Shown here: in pieces, positions 48,564 to 58,100 of the stretch
Position numbering within the stretch: the first letter of the stretch is position 1
Layout: the number at the start of each line of letters is the position of its first letter
Assembly: GCF_902459765.1 (NCBI RefSeq)
Contig: NZ_CABPSP010000004.1
Coordinates: 248,001 to 312,000, forward strand
DNA length: 64,000 nucleotides
Direction: 5' to 3'
DNA from: Pandoraea anapnoica
GTDB lineage: Bacteria > Pseudomonadota > Gammaproteobacteria > Burkholderiales > Burkholderiaceae
Program-made: the position numbers and the translations under genes
The notes under the pieces: generated by a model
Databases searched by the model: none
Told to the model about the DNA's origin: nothing
The model's input: only the letters and a program-made list of their open reading frames with translations

Positions 48564-49901
48564 TTAGGAGGATGCAGGCGCTGCCAGGTGATCGGCGGCG
48601 TGCTGCAACCCCGCAAAAATGCTTTCTGCCACGCGTTCCGGGAACTCAGTGGGCAGCCTGCTCGCAACTTCGGCGATGGCCTGCGGGACTCTCGCGAGCA
48701 ACGCGTCGAGGATAGATGCCGCGCCCGCCCCGAGATAACACTTTGCCGCCATTGCATCGAAGTGTCGACGCTGAATCTCCCGAAGTCGATAGTGTCGGTG
48801 CTTGCCGGCCACCGACATCGCGAGCTTGGCGCGTTGCCACGGCACCTGATTCGGCCCGTCGCCAATAATCGGCCACATCGACAGCACGTCATAGAGCGGG
48901 GTAAGACGGTAACGTCCGCCCGGCAAAAGGTGAATGCTGAAGTTCTTTGCGTGACCGTCCGTCGCCGCCAGCATCCAGAACACGATCTGCGCGCGAAACA
49001 CCGTTTCCAGGTCTTCGTCCGATGTCTGCGACTGGCGCAAGGTTGCGGCCAGATCGGCAATGCCGGGGCCACCGTCTGCCTCATATTTGAGATGTGGCGG
49101 CAGCCCGAATACCTGACAGAAATCTTCCTGCGGCAAACGCATGATCCACGTACCGCTGGAGTGCATCTGACGGTCGAAGCGCGTCACCGATAGCACTTTC
49201 TGATCACCGAACGTCAGTATCTCGCTCGCGGCTGTCGGCAAACCGAGCGCCGCGCACAGTTGCATGCAAAGCCACTCGTTTTCGACGGACGTCGACAGGT
49301 CTGCCCGCCGGTTGCCTACGAGCCCTATCGGCAACTTGAGGATGTGGGTCGTTGGCGTGGCGCCATGCGGCAAACACCAGCGCCCTTCGTGGTACAGCAG
49401 GGCCGTCTTTTCCTGTGCCCCCGCGATCGACAGTCGCAAGTCGTCGTGAGCATATCGCTCCGGCATCACACCGCCAGCGGCTTTGTGCAGATGCTCGGCG
49501 ACAGCTTCCTCAGACAAGGGACTCGCGTCAATGGTTTGCACATTGCCAGGTACATCGTCTTCGCCAAGGAGTTGAATCGCCCCGACACAATCGCGTCCGA
49601 TGGCCTCAAGCAAATCGAAGCCATCCGTCGATGGCGTGCCATACCTCCCTGCCAGCCGACGCCGGATGACATCGCTGTCCGGTAGAAGATTCTCGAGATA
49701 ATTACCGACCCGGCCCCCGGTCAGCGGCGACGAATCGATGCCGAACGGCAACGAGAGCGAGAGTGGACGCCCTGCAGCGGAATCGCGCCACGCGTCGTCG
49801 TACTGCAATGCCATGCGGTCTCGTGACTGCACGCGCCACGTGCCGACGCGCTGATTATTCGCCCAGATGGACAATGCCCGGGTGTGTGACCTGCGCCCCA
49901 T
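48564..49901 (-). CDS. hipA: HipA-family toxin kinase
   Basis: 445 residues of the HipA Ser/Thr kinase family. The N-terminal lobe has LPFGIDSSPLTGGRVGNYLENLLPD; the activation-loop/P-loop-like segment is SIAGAQEKTALL (158-169, containing the Ser that corresponds to the autophosphorylated one). The catalytic motif is TDGHAKNFSI (314-323, Asp315) and the metal-binding Asp338 is in YDVLS. In E. coli HipA phosphorylates GltX, stopping growth and promoting persistence. All key residues are present, so it is probably active. It follows hipB after three bases, and its stop lies 20 bases from that of the convergent Ig-like gene. Confidence 0.9.
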   Translation of the reverse strand: MGRRSHTRALSIWANNQRVGTWRVQSRDRMALQYDDAWRDSAAGRPLSLSLPFGIDSSPLTGGRVGNYLENLLPDSDVIRRRLAGRYGTPSTDGFDLLEAIGRDCVGAIQLLGEDDVPGNVQTIDASPLSEEAVAEHLHKAAGGVMPERYAHDDLRLSIAGAQEKTALLYHEGRWCLPHGATPTTHILKLPIGLVGNRRADLSTSVENEWLCMQLCAALGLPTAASEILTFGDQKVLSVTRFDRQMHSSGTWIMRLPQEDFCQVFGLPPHLKYEADGGPGIADLAATLRQSQTSDEDLETVFRAQIVFWMLAATDGHAKNFSIHLLPGGRYRLTPLYDVLSMWPIIGDGPNQVPWQRAKLAMSVAGKHRHYRLREIQRRHFDAMAAKCYLGAGAASILDALLARVPQAIAEVASRLPTEFPERVAESIFAGLQHAADHLAAPASS

Positions 49902-49904
49902 CGA

Positions 49905-50153
49905 TTACCACTCCGTGTTGGAAGCAACAGGAGCAACATCGCGTGACTGGACGACAAGGTCAAGGCGGTAAAGGCCCATTAACGCCAGTAACTGCTCGAC
50001 CGAGATGATTTTCGGATCGAGCTCCAGCGCGGACAGACGACTCTGACTCAGTCCCAGACGCGTGGCCGCCTCAAGCTGAGTCAACCCCGCCGACCGACGG
50101 GCCGACCGCAAAATTTCGCCGAGTTGCGTTGGCAAAGCAATGAGCTGATTCAT
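49905..50153 (-). CDS. hipB: HipB-like antitoxin, XRE-family DNA-binding protein
   Basis: 82 residues. The Cro/C1 helix-turn-helix covers most of it: LGEILRSARRSAGLTQLEAATRLGLSQSRLSALELDPKIISVEQLLALMGLYRLDLVVQ, with a short C-terminal tail ending NTEW. HipB-type proteins neutralise HipA and repress the operon. The ATG at 50153 has AAGGTG upstream on the minus strand. It directly precedes hipA, the usual order. Confidence 0.88.
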   Translation of the reverse strand: MNQLIALPTQLGEILRSARRSAGLTQLEAATRLGLSQSRLSALELDPKIISVEQLLALMGLYRLDLVVQSRDVAPVASNTEW

Positions 50154-50196
50154 CGGGATTCACCTTATATGCAGGTATTTTGCATTTTAGCTGATA

Positions 50197-50212
50197 TTCG
50201 CGTAAATGCGAA
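50197..50212. promoter_or_regulatory. Inverted repeat, candidate HipB operator
   Basis: TTCGC-GTAAAT-GCGAA, five-base arms with a six-base spacer, 44 bases upstream of hipB and flanked by a TAGCTG direct repeat. A second inverted repeat (ACCTG-TTATT-CAGGT) is at 50241-50255. Confidence 0.45.
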
Positions 50213-50302
50213 ATAGCTGGATATAGCGTAAATATGTTTTACCTGTTATTCAGGTGAAATATCAAAGACATCGCCGGGTGAGCTTGGGCGAGCGCAGATG
50301 CG

Positions 50303-50366
50303 ACGCCTCCCCCTGTCAACGTTGACAGTTGTCGAGCCGCAACTTGGCGTGGGAAATTGGGTGCGA
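50303..50366. promoter_or_regulatory. 64-bp conserved upstream element, copy 2, with lux-box-like palindrome
   Basis: Core CTGTCAACGTTGACAG (50313-50328) is a perfect 16-base palindrome of CTG-N10-CAG form and overlaps a TTGACA hexamer that could be a -35 box. CCTCCCC before it and GTTGT after it are shared with copy 1. It lies 181 bases before the start codon of the long Ig-like gene. Confidence 0.65.
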
Positions 50367-50493
50367 CTTCCCCCATGCCGTGCCATCTGCCGTCCTGATG
50401 GGCATTGCCCATTGAACTCCCAGGAGCGGAAAGAGATCGCGATCTCACCCTGACGTCACGACATTCCTCTCTCGTTTTTTTGTGGAGTGCATC

Positions 50494-52722
50494 ATGAATG
50501 CTCGGGATTTAATGCCTCAAGTGGTATCACCCAGCCAGCCCGATACGAGGTTTACCGACCCACCCTCGGTACGCGAAGCCGTTAACAACACGCTCGACCC
50601 GGCGATGAGCGCCCCAAACGGCGCCACCGTCGTCGTGCCGGTCTACCTCGAACAGCAACCCGGGGATTCGATACGCATCGACTGGAATGGATTTGGCGCC
50701 GGCGGCGCACCGGTCAACTACGATGCCACCCAGCCTGTCTTTGGCGGTGACGTCGGCAAGGAAATCAACTTCACCGTGCCTCAAGACATCGTTGAGGCCA
50801 CCGCTGGCGGTCAGGCCAGCATCACCTATACCGTCACGTTCTTCTGGGAGGCCGCCAGTCCTTCTCCCCAGCCAAGGCCACAGACCTCGCCACCGTTGAC
50901 GCTGACTGTGTTGGCGACATCGGCAGAACTGCCGGTGCCCAGCGTGGATCGCGTCACCAACGGTATGCTCGATCCCGACGCCAACCCCGCTGGCACGGTC
51001 GCGCGGGTTCCGGCAGGCGTGACGCAGGCCGGGGATATCGTCCGTCTGTATTGGGTCGGCGCGACGACCTACACCGACTGGTTCCCGGTCAATACCGGCA
51101 CAGCGGGTAAAGAACTTCCCTACGACATTGCCCGCAATTTCATCGACGAAAACCGCAACCGGCGCGTGAGCGTGTATTACGAGATCGAGCGCGGTGCGGC
51201 CAGACTCAAGTCCGATACGTTGCGCTTCTCCGTCGGTGAAGTTCAGTTGCTCCCCGCCCCGGACATCCCCGACGCAGTCGATGGCGTGCTCGATCCGACG
51301 GGCATCGTGGATGTGCCTATCGTGGTGCCAGCAGAGGCCGATCTCGAACCTGGCGACAACGTCACCGTGCACGTCGACGGCCCCAAGGGTTCCGATACCG
51401 TCTCCCGGATCGTTCCCGGCAGCGGGACCGGGCAGCCGCTCACTTTGCTCATGGCCGTCGATGTCTTCCGGGACAACCTCGGTGACGAGGTTGAAGTTCA
51501 TTACACGGTCAGCCGCTTCGTGGATGGTAGAGAAGACGTCTCCGACGTCAGAACCATTCGAGTTCGCGCCGCGCCGATGGCATTTCCGGCACCTCGTATC
51601 AAAGAGGCCACCGGCAACCGACTCGAACCGCTCGACGCGGTCAACTCGCTCACCGCCACCGTGAACTTCAACGGCGCGCAACCGGCCGATGAGGTGCAGG
51701 TCACCTGGACCGGAAATGGTATCGACGGGAGCTATCAATCCGAGTGGCTCTTTATCGGCAGCGTGCCAAGAGACATCGCGCTCGATCCATCGGTCGTGGC
51801 TTTCAATATCGGGAACAGTGTGACGGTGACATACGAAGTCCGGCGGGCGGGCGCGTCGGTTGGGGTCTCCGATTCGCTCACGCTGGATGTGCTGGCGCTG
51901 GACACGTCGCCAGGCGGCCCGTTACCCACGCCCGAACTCAAGGACATCGAAGGCGATGAACTCGATCTGGAGCTTGTGGCGAATGGCGGTGTCATTACTG
52001 TGACACCCCCGTGGCCGTTGATTGCCGAAGGCCAGCGCTTCTGGCTGGATCTGGAAGGCACCGATGGCGACGGCAACGTCCACAACTATCGGCAGGCGAA
52101 CGGGGTGCTGGTCAACGCCCAGCACGTCGAAGTCGGACTCGCGAACCGACAGGTGCCAGCGAGCTACTTTGCACCGTTGGCGGATGGGTCCACGCTGAGG
52201 CTTGTTTTTAAAGTCACGTTCGACGGCTCATCGAATGAGGCTGATGCGGTTACTTTCCCGGTCAGAACCTACTTCGTTGGCAAAGTGCCAGCGAAGCTTA
52301 CTGAGGATTTCGAATCGACAGAAAACTATAACTTTCCTGTCAATGACACTCAGCATCTCGAATTCATGGACGTCACGAATCTGGCCGGGCTTGTCAGGTT
52401 CGCATCATCTCCCCAGTTCCCGGACCCGGGGACACCCGTGAGTGGGCGAATGCTATATCTGATAGGGGTTGCGCGAGCCAGAGTCGAGTTTCATTTCCCT
52501 GTTCGTTTCGTGCGATTCGGATGCTGGACCGGCCCTCGATCGTGCTTAGTGTATTACTACGATTCCAATCGAGTTCTGTTGCAGGCGAAGTGGGCACCAA
52601 ACCACGGGAGTGCTCCGGGCGCATGGGTCGACTATTCACGAGATACGGCCGACATCAAATACGTTGAACTCTGGGACCAAGGTACCAATACACAGTTGGA
52701 CAACTTCACAGTCGAAACCTAA
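50494..52722 (+). CDS. Ig-like multidomain protein, long paralogue
   Basis: 742 residues starting MNARDLMPQ, no signal peptide seen. Five Ig-like units: TLDPAMSAPNGATVVVPVY (about 35-135), MLDPDANPAGTVARVPAGV (about 145-245), VLDPTGIVDVPIVVPAEADLEPGDNVTVHVDG (about 255-360), RLEPLDAVNSLTATVNFNGAQPADEVQVTWTG (about 370-475) and ELDLELVANGGVITVTPPWPLIAEGQRFWLDLEG (about 480-600). A C-terminal jelly-roll-like domain follows (TEDFESTENYNF ... FVRFGCW ... DIKYVELWDQGTNTQLDNFTV). Units 1, 2 and 5 and the end match the short paralogue; units 3 and 4 are extra. ATG 50494 has GGAG nine bases upstream. Confidence 0.75.
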   Translation: MNARDLMPQVVSPSQPDTRFTDPPSVREAVNNTLDPAMSAPNGATVVVPVYLEQQPGDSIRIDWNGFGAGGAPVNYDATQPVFGGDVGKEINFTVPQDIVEATAGGQASITYTVTFFWEAASPSPQPRPQTSPPLTLTVLATSAELPVPSVDRVTNGMLDPDANPAGTVARVPAGVTQAGDIVRLYWVGATTYTDWFPVNTGTAGKELPYDIARNFIDENRNRRVSVYYEIERGAARLKSDTLRFSVGEVQLLPAPDIPDAVDGVLDPTGIVDVPIVVPAEADLEPGDNVTVHVDGPKGSDTVSRIVPGSGTGQPLTLLMAVDVFRDNLGDEVEVHYTVSRFVDGREDVSDVRTIRVRAAPMAFPAPRIKEATGNRLEPLDAVNSLTATVNFNGAQPADEVQVTWTGNGIDGSYQSEWLFIGSVPRDIALDPSVVAFNIGNSVTVTYEVRRAGASVGVSDSLTLDVLALDTSPGGPLPTPELKDIEGDELDLELVANGGVITVTPPWPLIAEGQRFWLDLEGTDGDGNVHNYRQANGVLVNAQHVEVGLANRQVPASYFAPLADGSTLRLVFKVTFDGSSNEADAVTFPVRTYFVGKVPAKLTEDFESTENYNFPVNDTQHLEFMDVTNLAGLVRFASSPQFPDPGTPVSGRMLYLIGVARARVEFHFPVRFVRFGCWTGPRSCLVYYYDSNRVLLQAKWAPNHGSAPGAWVDYSRDTADIKYVELWDQGTNTQLDNFTVET

Positions 52723-52777
52723 TCACCCGTATCCGCCCTGCGCCCCATCCATTGGGAAACCCTGTGGAAATAGAAAA

Positions 52778-52812
52778 GGGCTGAGGACATCGCGCATGCG
52801 AATCCTCAGCCC
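52778..52812. terminator. Strong bidirectional terminator
   Basis: GGGCTGAGGA (52778-52787) pairs perfectly with TCCTCAGCCC (52803-52812). On the minus strand it is followed by TTTTCTATTTCC, a good U-tract for the encapsulin operon; on the plus strand by TTCCCGTTT. It separates the convergent Ig-like and encapsulin genes. Confidence 0.85.
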
Positions 52813-52845
52813 TTCCCGTTTCACCACTTCAGTGACTTAACGGCC

Positions 52846-53673
52846 TTACTTACCCTTCACCGTCTTAGCCGCCACACCCGGTGCCACCGACACACTCGCC
52901 TCAGCCGTCAGCATCAGGAACGTAAATGTCTCTTCCAGATACAACCGCACCGTTTCGGCGTTATGGTCCAGATAGCCAATCGACAGGTCCTGACCGATGT
53001 GCATCTCGTAGTCGCCGCCGCGCGTCGACACGATAGCGCCCCCATCGATGGCCGGCGCCCAGATGATCTCGCCGCTCACGATGTGGCCGATGTGCTCAAG
53101 GATCGGGTAGCCCTGGTCGTTCGCTTCGGCCACCGCCGTATAAGCGTCCGCGCCCAGCAACACGCTGTAAGGGCCATCGACCCCTTCAAGGCGCAATTGC
53201 TCCAGCGCCTTGGCGATCACCGTCGGGTAGTCCGCGATGTCCTTGGGCAGCGGCAGTACCGGATTCGACGTGCCTTCACGCACACCCGTGATTTGCGCCG
53301 CCTTATAGCCGTCGAAAATCGCGCGGTCTTCGGCATAGGCCAGCTTGATCGCCGCATCCTTCGCCGGTTGCCAGTCGGAATCGTTCGCGCCACGCTCGAC
53401 ATCGTCAATCGCTTCGCGCGACAACTCGAACGGCACGCGCAGCACCACCAGCGGCAGCACCTGACGTTGACGCGCATCCACGCCCTTGAGCGGCGATGCA
53501 ATCGATTTCTGATGGCCGGTGCCGACGCCAGACAGCGCCAGACCGCCCGGCCCTTTCACGTCGACCACGCGGCGCGCGGCAACAGTGCGCTTGAACGTGC
53601 GGGCCACTTCTTCTTCGATCTGCGCCCATGCGGCGCTCGAAATGGGGGCCAGTTCGCGATGCAGGTTATTCAT
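52846..53673 (-). CDS. Family 1 encapsulin shell protein
   Basis: 275 residues with the HK97-like encapsulin (linocin M18) pattern: MNNLHRELAPISSAAWAQIEEEVARTFKRTVAARRVVDVKGPGG, LPLVVLRVPFELSREAIDDVERGANDSDWQPAKDAAIKLAYAEDRAIFDGY, VDGPYSVLLGADAYTAVAE, and the C-terminal GQDLSIGYLDHNAETVRLYLEETFTFLMLTAEASV. Such shells self-assemble into small icosahedral compartments. The start codon overlaps the stop of the DyP peroxidase (ATGA), the standard cargo-shell arrangement. The terminator at 52778-52812 closes the operon. Confidence 0.95.
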   Translation of the reverse strand: MNNLHRELAPISSAAWAQIEEEVARTFKRTVAARRVVDVKGPGGLALSGVGTGHQKSIASPLKGVDARQRQVLPLVVLRVPFELSREAIDDVERGANDSDWQPAKDAAIKLAYAEDRAIFDGYKAAQITGVREGTSNPVLPLPKDIADYPTVIAKALEQLRLEGVDGPYSVLLGADAYTAVAEANDQGYPILEHIGHIVSGEIIWAPAIDGGAIVSTRGGDYEMHIGQDLSIGYLDHNAETVRLYLEETFTFLMLTAEASVSVAPGVAAKTVKGK

Positions 53674-54791
53674 GCCTGAGAAACTCCTTTGAGCGATCCG
53701 ATTTGCAGCGAGCCTTCCGCAACTGCGGGGCTCGCCTGATGAGAAGCAGTAGCGGCGTCGAACACTTGCACGCCCGAGGGCTGTGCGTCGATCAACGTCT
53801 TGATGACATGGCTGGATTCGGTGGCGGCCGCTTGCGGCGCACGGTCGGCGAGTTCTTCAAGCAGCGGGGCCGAAGGCACGAAGAACAACCCGCCGGTCAC
53901 GGCCGTGCTGAAGTCCAGCAAGCGGTCGTAATTACCGGGCGGCTTGCCGACGAACATGTTTTCGAGCATCTGCTCGATGGGCCACGGCGAGCGTGCGTAG
54001 CCGATGAAGAACGTGCCGAACTCCCCCGATCCCGGGCGACCGAACGGCATATTGTCGCGCAGGATCTTGACCTCCTTCCCGTCGACTTCGAGCGTGGTCA
54101 GTGCGCTGTGCGAATTGCTCGGCTTCACGTCCTCGTCCAGCTCCACGTCCGAGAACTTGGTGCGGCCGATGATGCGCTCCTGCACTTCCACCGGCAGCGC
54201 GTTCCAGCCCGTCATGTCGTGCAGGTATTTCTGCACCAGCACATAGCTGCCGCCCGCGAACTCGGGGTCTTCGTCGCCCATGACCGTGAAGTCGAGCGCC
54301 TCCTGACCTTCCGGATTCTCGGTGCCGTCCACGAAGCCGATCATGGCGCGCATGTCGAAATAGCGGAAGCCGTGCACTTCGTCGACGACGCTCACCGCGT
54401 CGCCCAGCTTGTTCAGCAAGAGCGTGGCGAGGTCGAAGCACAGGTCCATCTGTTCGGCACGAATGTGCAGCAGCAGATCGCCTGGCGTGGCCGGGGCGTG
54501 TCGCTTGCCCGCGCCGAATTCACGGAACGGATGCAGCTCGGCCGGGCGCGGATCGCCGAACAGGCGGTCCCATGCGCTGTCGCTGAAACCCGCCACACAG
54601 GTCAGATTGCCGGTCGGCACACGCTTGCCCACGGATCGGACATACGCGGCCACATCGGCACACCAGCCCCGCACGGCGGCGTGCGCGGCCTCGTCGTCGC
54701 GAATCGTGGCGACGAGGAAGATGGCGCTGCGGGTCACTTTGCCGGAAACCGGCTGCGGTTCGGGAGGAGGAGACGTCGGACGTTCGGTCAT
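53670..54791 (-). CDS. DyP-type peroxidase, encapsulin cargo
   Basis: 373 residues. Haem peroxidase of the dye-decolourising family with GFVDGTENP (152-160, catalytic Asp155), proximal His228 (SNSHSALTT) and Arg245 (ILRDNMPFG). The last 14 residues include SLQIGSLKG (361-369), the encapsulation peptide that docks cargo on the inner shell wall, preceded by an Ala/Pro/Gln-rich flexible linker. It is expected to work inside the encapsulin, using H2O2. ATG 54791 (MTERPTSPPP) is preferred over the frame to 54860. First gene of the two-gene operon. Confidence 0.95.
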   Translation of the reverse strand: MTERPTSPPPEPQPVSGKVTRSAIFLVATIRDDEAAHAAVRGWCADVAAYVRSVGKRVPTGNLTCVAGFSDSAWDRLFGDPRPAELHPFREFGAGKRHAPATPGDLLLHIRAEQMDLCFDLATLLLNKLGDAVSVVDEVHGFRYFDMRAMIGFVDGTENPEGQEALDFTVMGDEDPEFAGGSYVLVQKYLHDMTGWNALPVEVQERIIGRTKFSDVELDEDVKPSNSHSALTTLEVDGKEVKILRDNMPFGRPGSGEFGTFFIGYARSPWPIEQMLENMFVGKPPGNYDRLLDFSTAVTGGLFFVPSAPLLEELADRAPQAAATESSHVIKTLIDAQPSGVQVFDAATASHQASPAVAEGSLQIGSLKGVSQA

Positions 54792-55140
54792 TGCTTTCCT
54801 GCGTGGGACTGGAGTTCTTGACGCTGTCGGCCGCCAACGCCCAGTCCTCGGGAGGACCATAGGCTATCGGACAGCGACTTTTAGTGTGACAACTTTATAA
54901 CGCAACACGCCGTAATATGCCACTCTCATCGATATGGCGGTGTGTCGGGCCTTGTGCGACGGGGGTTTCCGGGCGGCGTCGCGAATTCTGTCAATTTCGC
55001 CATATTCGCGCCATTTTGGCGTTGGGGGTGCGCCCATAACATGGCGGCGTTCCTTCCGGTACCGGTGACGCGCCCGCGTGCGCATTATTGGCGCCGCCCT
55101 TGTCCGTACGCCTGTGACTGCGCCCGAGCGCGTCTGAATC
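54792..55140. promoter_or_regulatory. Divergent promoter region with repeated TGGCG/CGCCA half-sites
   Basis: 349 bases between the DyP gene and the RND permease, no gene seen. ATATGGCG (54932-54939) and its complement CGCCATAT (54998-55005), the tight palindrome CGCCA-TTT-TGGCG (55009-55021) and ATGGCG (55041-55046) make five related half-sites. They may be operators for either operon. Confidence 0.45.
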
Positions 55141-58100
55141 ATGTGGATTGTCAACGTTGCGCTCAAACGGCCATACACGTTCATCGTGATGGCCATTCTG
55201 ATCCTGCTCGCCACGCCGCTCGCGCTGTTGCGCACACCCGTCGACGTGCTGCCGGAAATCAACATCCCCGTCATCAGTATCATCTGGACCTATAACGGTC
55301 TGTCCGCACAGGACATCGCCGACCGGATGATCTCCGGCAACGAACGCGGCCTGACGACCACCGTCAACAACATCGAGCACATCGAGTCGCAATCGCTGCC
55401 GGGCATCGGCATCATCAAGATATTCCTGCAACCGACGGCCAATATTCAGACGGCCATCGCACAGGTCGTTGCGGTCGAGCAGGCGCAGGTCAAACAGATG
55501 CCCCCGGGCGCGACGCCGCCACTCGTCATCAGCTATTCGGCGTCGTCGATTCCGGTGATGCAGTTGGGCCTGTCGAGCCCCAGCCTATCGGAACCGGCGC
55601 TCAACGACACGGCACTGAACTTCCTGCGCCCGCAACTGGTGACGATTCCGGGTGCCGCCGTGCCGTATCCGTATGGCGGCAAGACGCGACTGATTTCGGT
55701 GGACATCGACTCGCGCGCCCTGCTCGCCAAGGGCCTGACGGCGCAGGACGTGGTGGCAGCCGTCAACGCGCAGAACCTGATCCTGCCGACCGGTACGGCG
55801 AAGATCGGACCCCGCGAGTACACCGTCGACATGAACGGCTCGCCGCCAACGGTCGAGGGACTGAACAACATTCCGGTGCGCACCGTGAATGGGGCGACGA
55901 CCTATCTGCGTGAAGTGGCCCACGTGCGCACCGGCTTTTCGCCGCAGACGAACATCGTGCGTCAGAACGGCCAGCGCGGCGTGCTGATGTCGATCATGAA
56001 GACGGGCGATGCGTCTACGCTGTCCGTCGTCGACGCAATGAAGGCGTTGTTGCCCGAAGCGCGCGCCGCCCTGCCCGCAGACCTGCACATCTCGGCCCTG
56101 TTCGACCAGTCGGTCTTCGTGAAGGCCGCCGTGCAGGGCGTGATTCACGAAGCGCTGATCGCCGCCGCTCTCACGGCCGCCATGATTCTGCTGTTCCTCG
56201 GCAACTGGCGCAGCACCTGCATCATCGCCATCTCGATTCCGCTCTCGATCCTGTCATCGCTGCTCGCGCTCCACGCACTCGGGCAGACCATCAACATCAT
56301 GACGCTGGGCGGGCTGGCGCTTGCCGTGGGGATTCTGGTCGACGATGCGACCGTCACCATCGAGAACATCGAGCGACACCTCCACATGGGGACGCCGCTG
56401 CATCAGGCGATTCTCGACGGTGCCGGGGAAATCGCGGTCCCCGCACTCGTCTCGACACTGTGTATCTGTATTGTCTTCGTGCCGATGTTCTTCCTGACGG
56501 GCGTGGCGCGTTACCTGTTCGTGCCGCTGGCCGAGGCGGTGGTGTTCGCGATGCTCGCGTCGTACGTGCTCTCGCGGACGCTGGTGCCCACGCTCGCCAT
56601 GCTGCTCATGGGCCACGCCCATCCCACGGATCCGAACGCGAAGCCCGGGGTGTTCCGCCGCATCTACCTGCGCTTCGACGCCAGCTTCGAGCGCATGCGC
56701 GCGGCGTACATCGTCGTGCTGTCCACCCTGCTGGTACGCCGGCGCGTCTTCGCCATGGGTTTCCTGGCGTTCTGCGTGCTGTCGATGGGGCTGGTGTTCG
56801 CGCTGGGCGCCGACTTCTTCCCCTCGGTCGACGCGGGCAACATCCGCATGCACATGCGCGCCCCCACGGGCACACGCATCGAAGAAACGGCGCGTCTGGC
56901 CGATCAGGTCGAGAGGGTCGTGCGCGAGGTCGTGCCCGCCAACGAACTCGAAACGATCCTCGACAACCTTGGCCTGCCGTACAGCGGCATCAACCTGTCG
57001 TACAGCAACGCGGGCACGATCGGCACGCTCGATGGTGAGATCCAGATTGCGCTCACGCCAGACCATCGTCCTAGCGCGGAGTACATCGACAAGCTGCGCG
57101 CCCTGCTGCCGCAGCGTTTCCCCGGCGTGGAGTTCTTCTTTCAACCGGCGGACATCGTCACGCAGATTCTCAACTTCGGTCTGCCCGCCGCCATCGACAT
57201 CCAGATCAGCGGCAATCAGCAACTGGCGAACTTCGACGTCGCGACCAGGCTGCTCAAGCAGGTGCGTCAGGTGCCGGGCACGGTCGACACCCATATTCAG
57301 CAACGGGTCAACGCGCCGACGATCCACCTGAATATGGACCGCACGCGCTTGCAGCAGTTGAATCTGAATGCCAATGCCGTCGCTCAGAACGTGCTGATTT
57401 CGCTCTCGGGCAGCTCACAAACGTCGCCCGGCTTCTGGTTCAACGAACAGAACGGCGTGGAGTACAGCCTCTCGGTGCAGTCGCCGCAGTACCGCATCAG
57501 CTCTATCGACGATCTGTTGCGTCTGCCGGTGGCGGGCACGGGCAATAACGGCCAGCCGCAGTTGCTCGCCAACTTCGTACAGGTGGAGCCGACGCAGCAA
57601 TTCGCCGTGGTCAGCCACTACAACATCCGCCCGGTCATCGACATCTACGTCAGCGTAGAAGGCCGGGATCTGGGTAGCGTGGCGAACGATATCAACAAGC
57701 TCGTCGCACAGGCCCGCAAGGACCTGCCGCGCGGCAGCCAGATCGTGGTGCGCGGTCAGGTCAGCACGATGCAAAGCTCGTACATGGGCCTGGGCATCGG
57801 GGTGGCCATGGCCATCGTGCTCGTCTACCTGCTTATCGTGGTGAATTTTCAGTCGTGGGTTGACCCGCTCATCATTGTGAGCGCCCTGCCCGCCGCGCTG
57901 GCCGGCATCGTCTGGATGCTGTTTCTCACCGGCACGCGCCTGTCGGTGCCCGCGCTCACGGGGGCCATCATGACCATGGGGGTCGCGACCGCCAACAGTA
58001 TTCTCGTGGTGGCGTTCGCGCGGCAACGGATGGAAACGGGCATGGCTCCGCTCAAGGCGGCGCTCGAAGCCGGGGCGAGCCGAATTCGTCCGGTGCTGAT

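Larger units (their letters stand above)
50154..50493. promoter_or_regulatory. Divergent region: hipBA promoter and Ig-like gene leader
   Basis: 340 bases. The hipB-proximal 110 bases are AT-rich (an island in GC-rich DNA) and hold several inverted repeats. The remainder contains the 64-bp conserved element (50303-50366) and a GGAG ribosome site before ATG 50494. I see no small gene in it. Confidence 0.6.
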
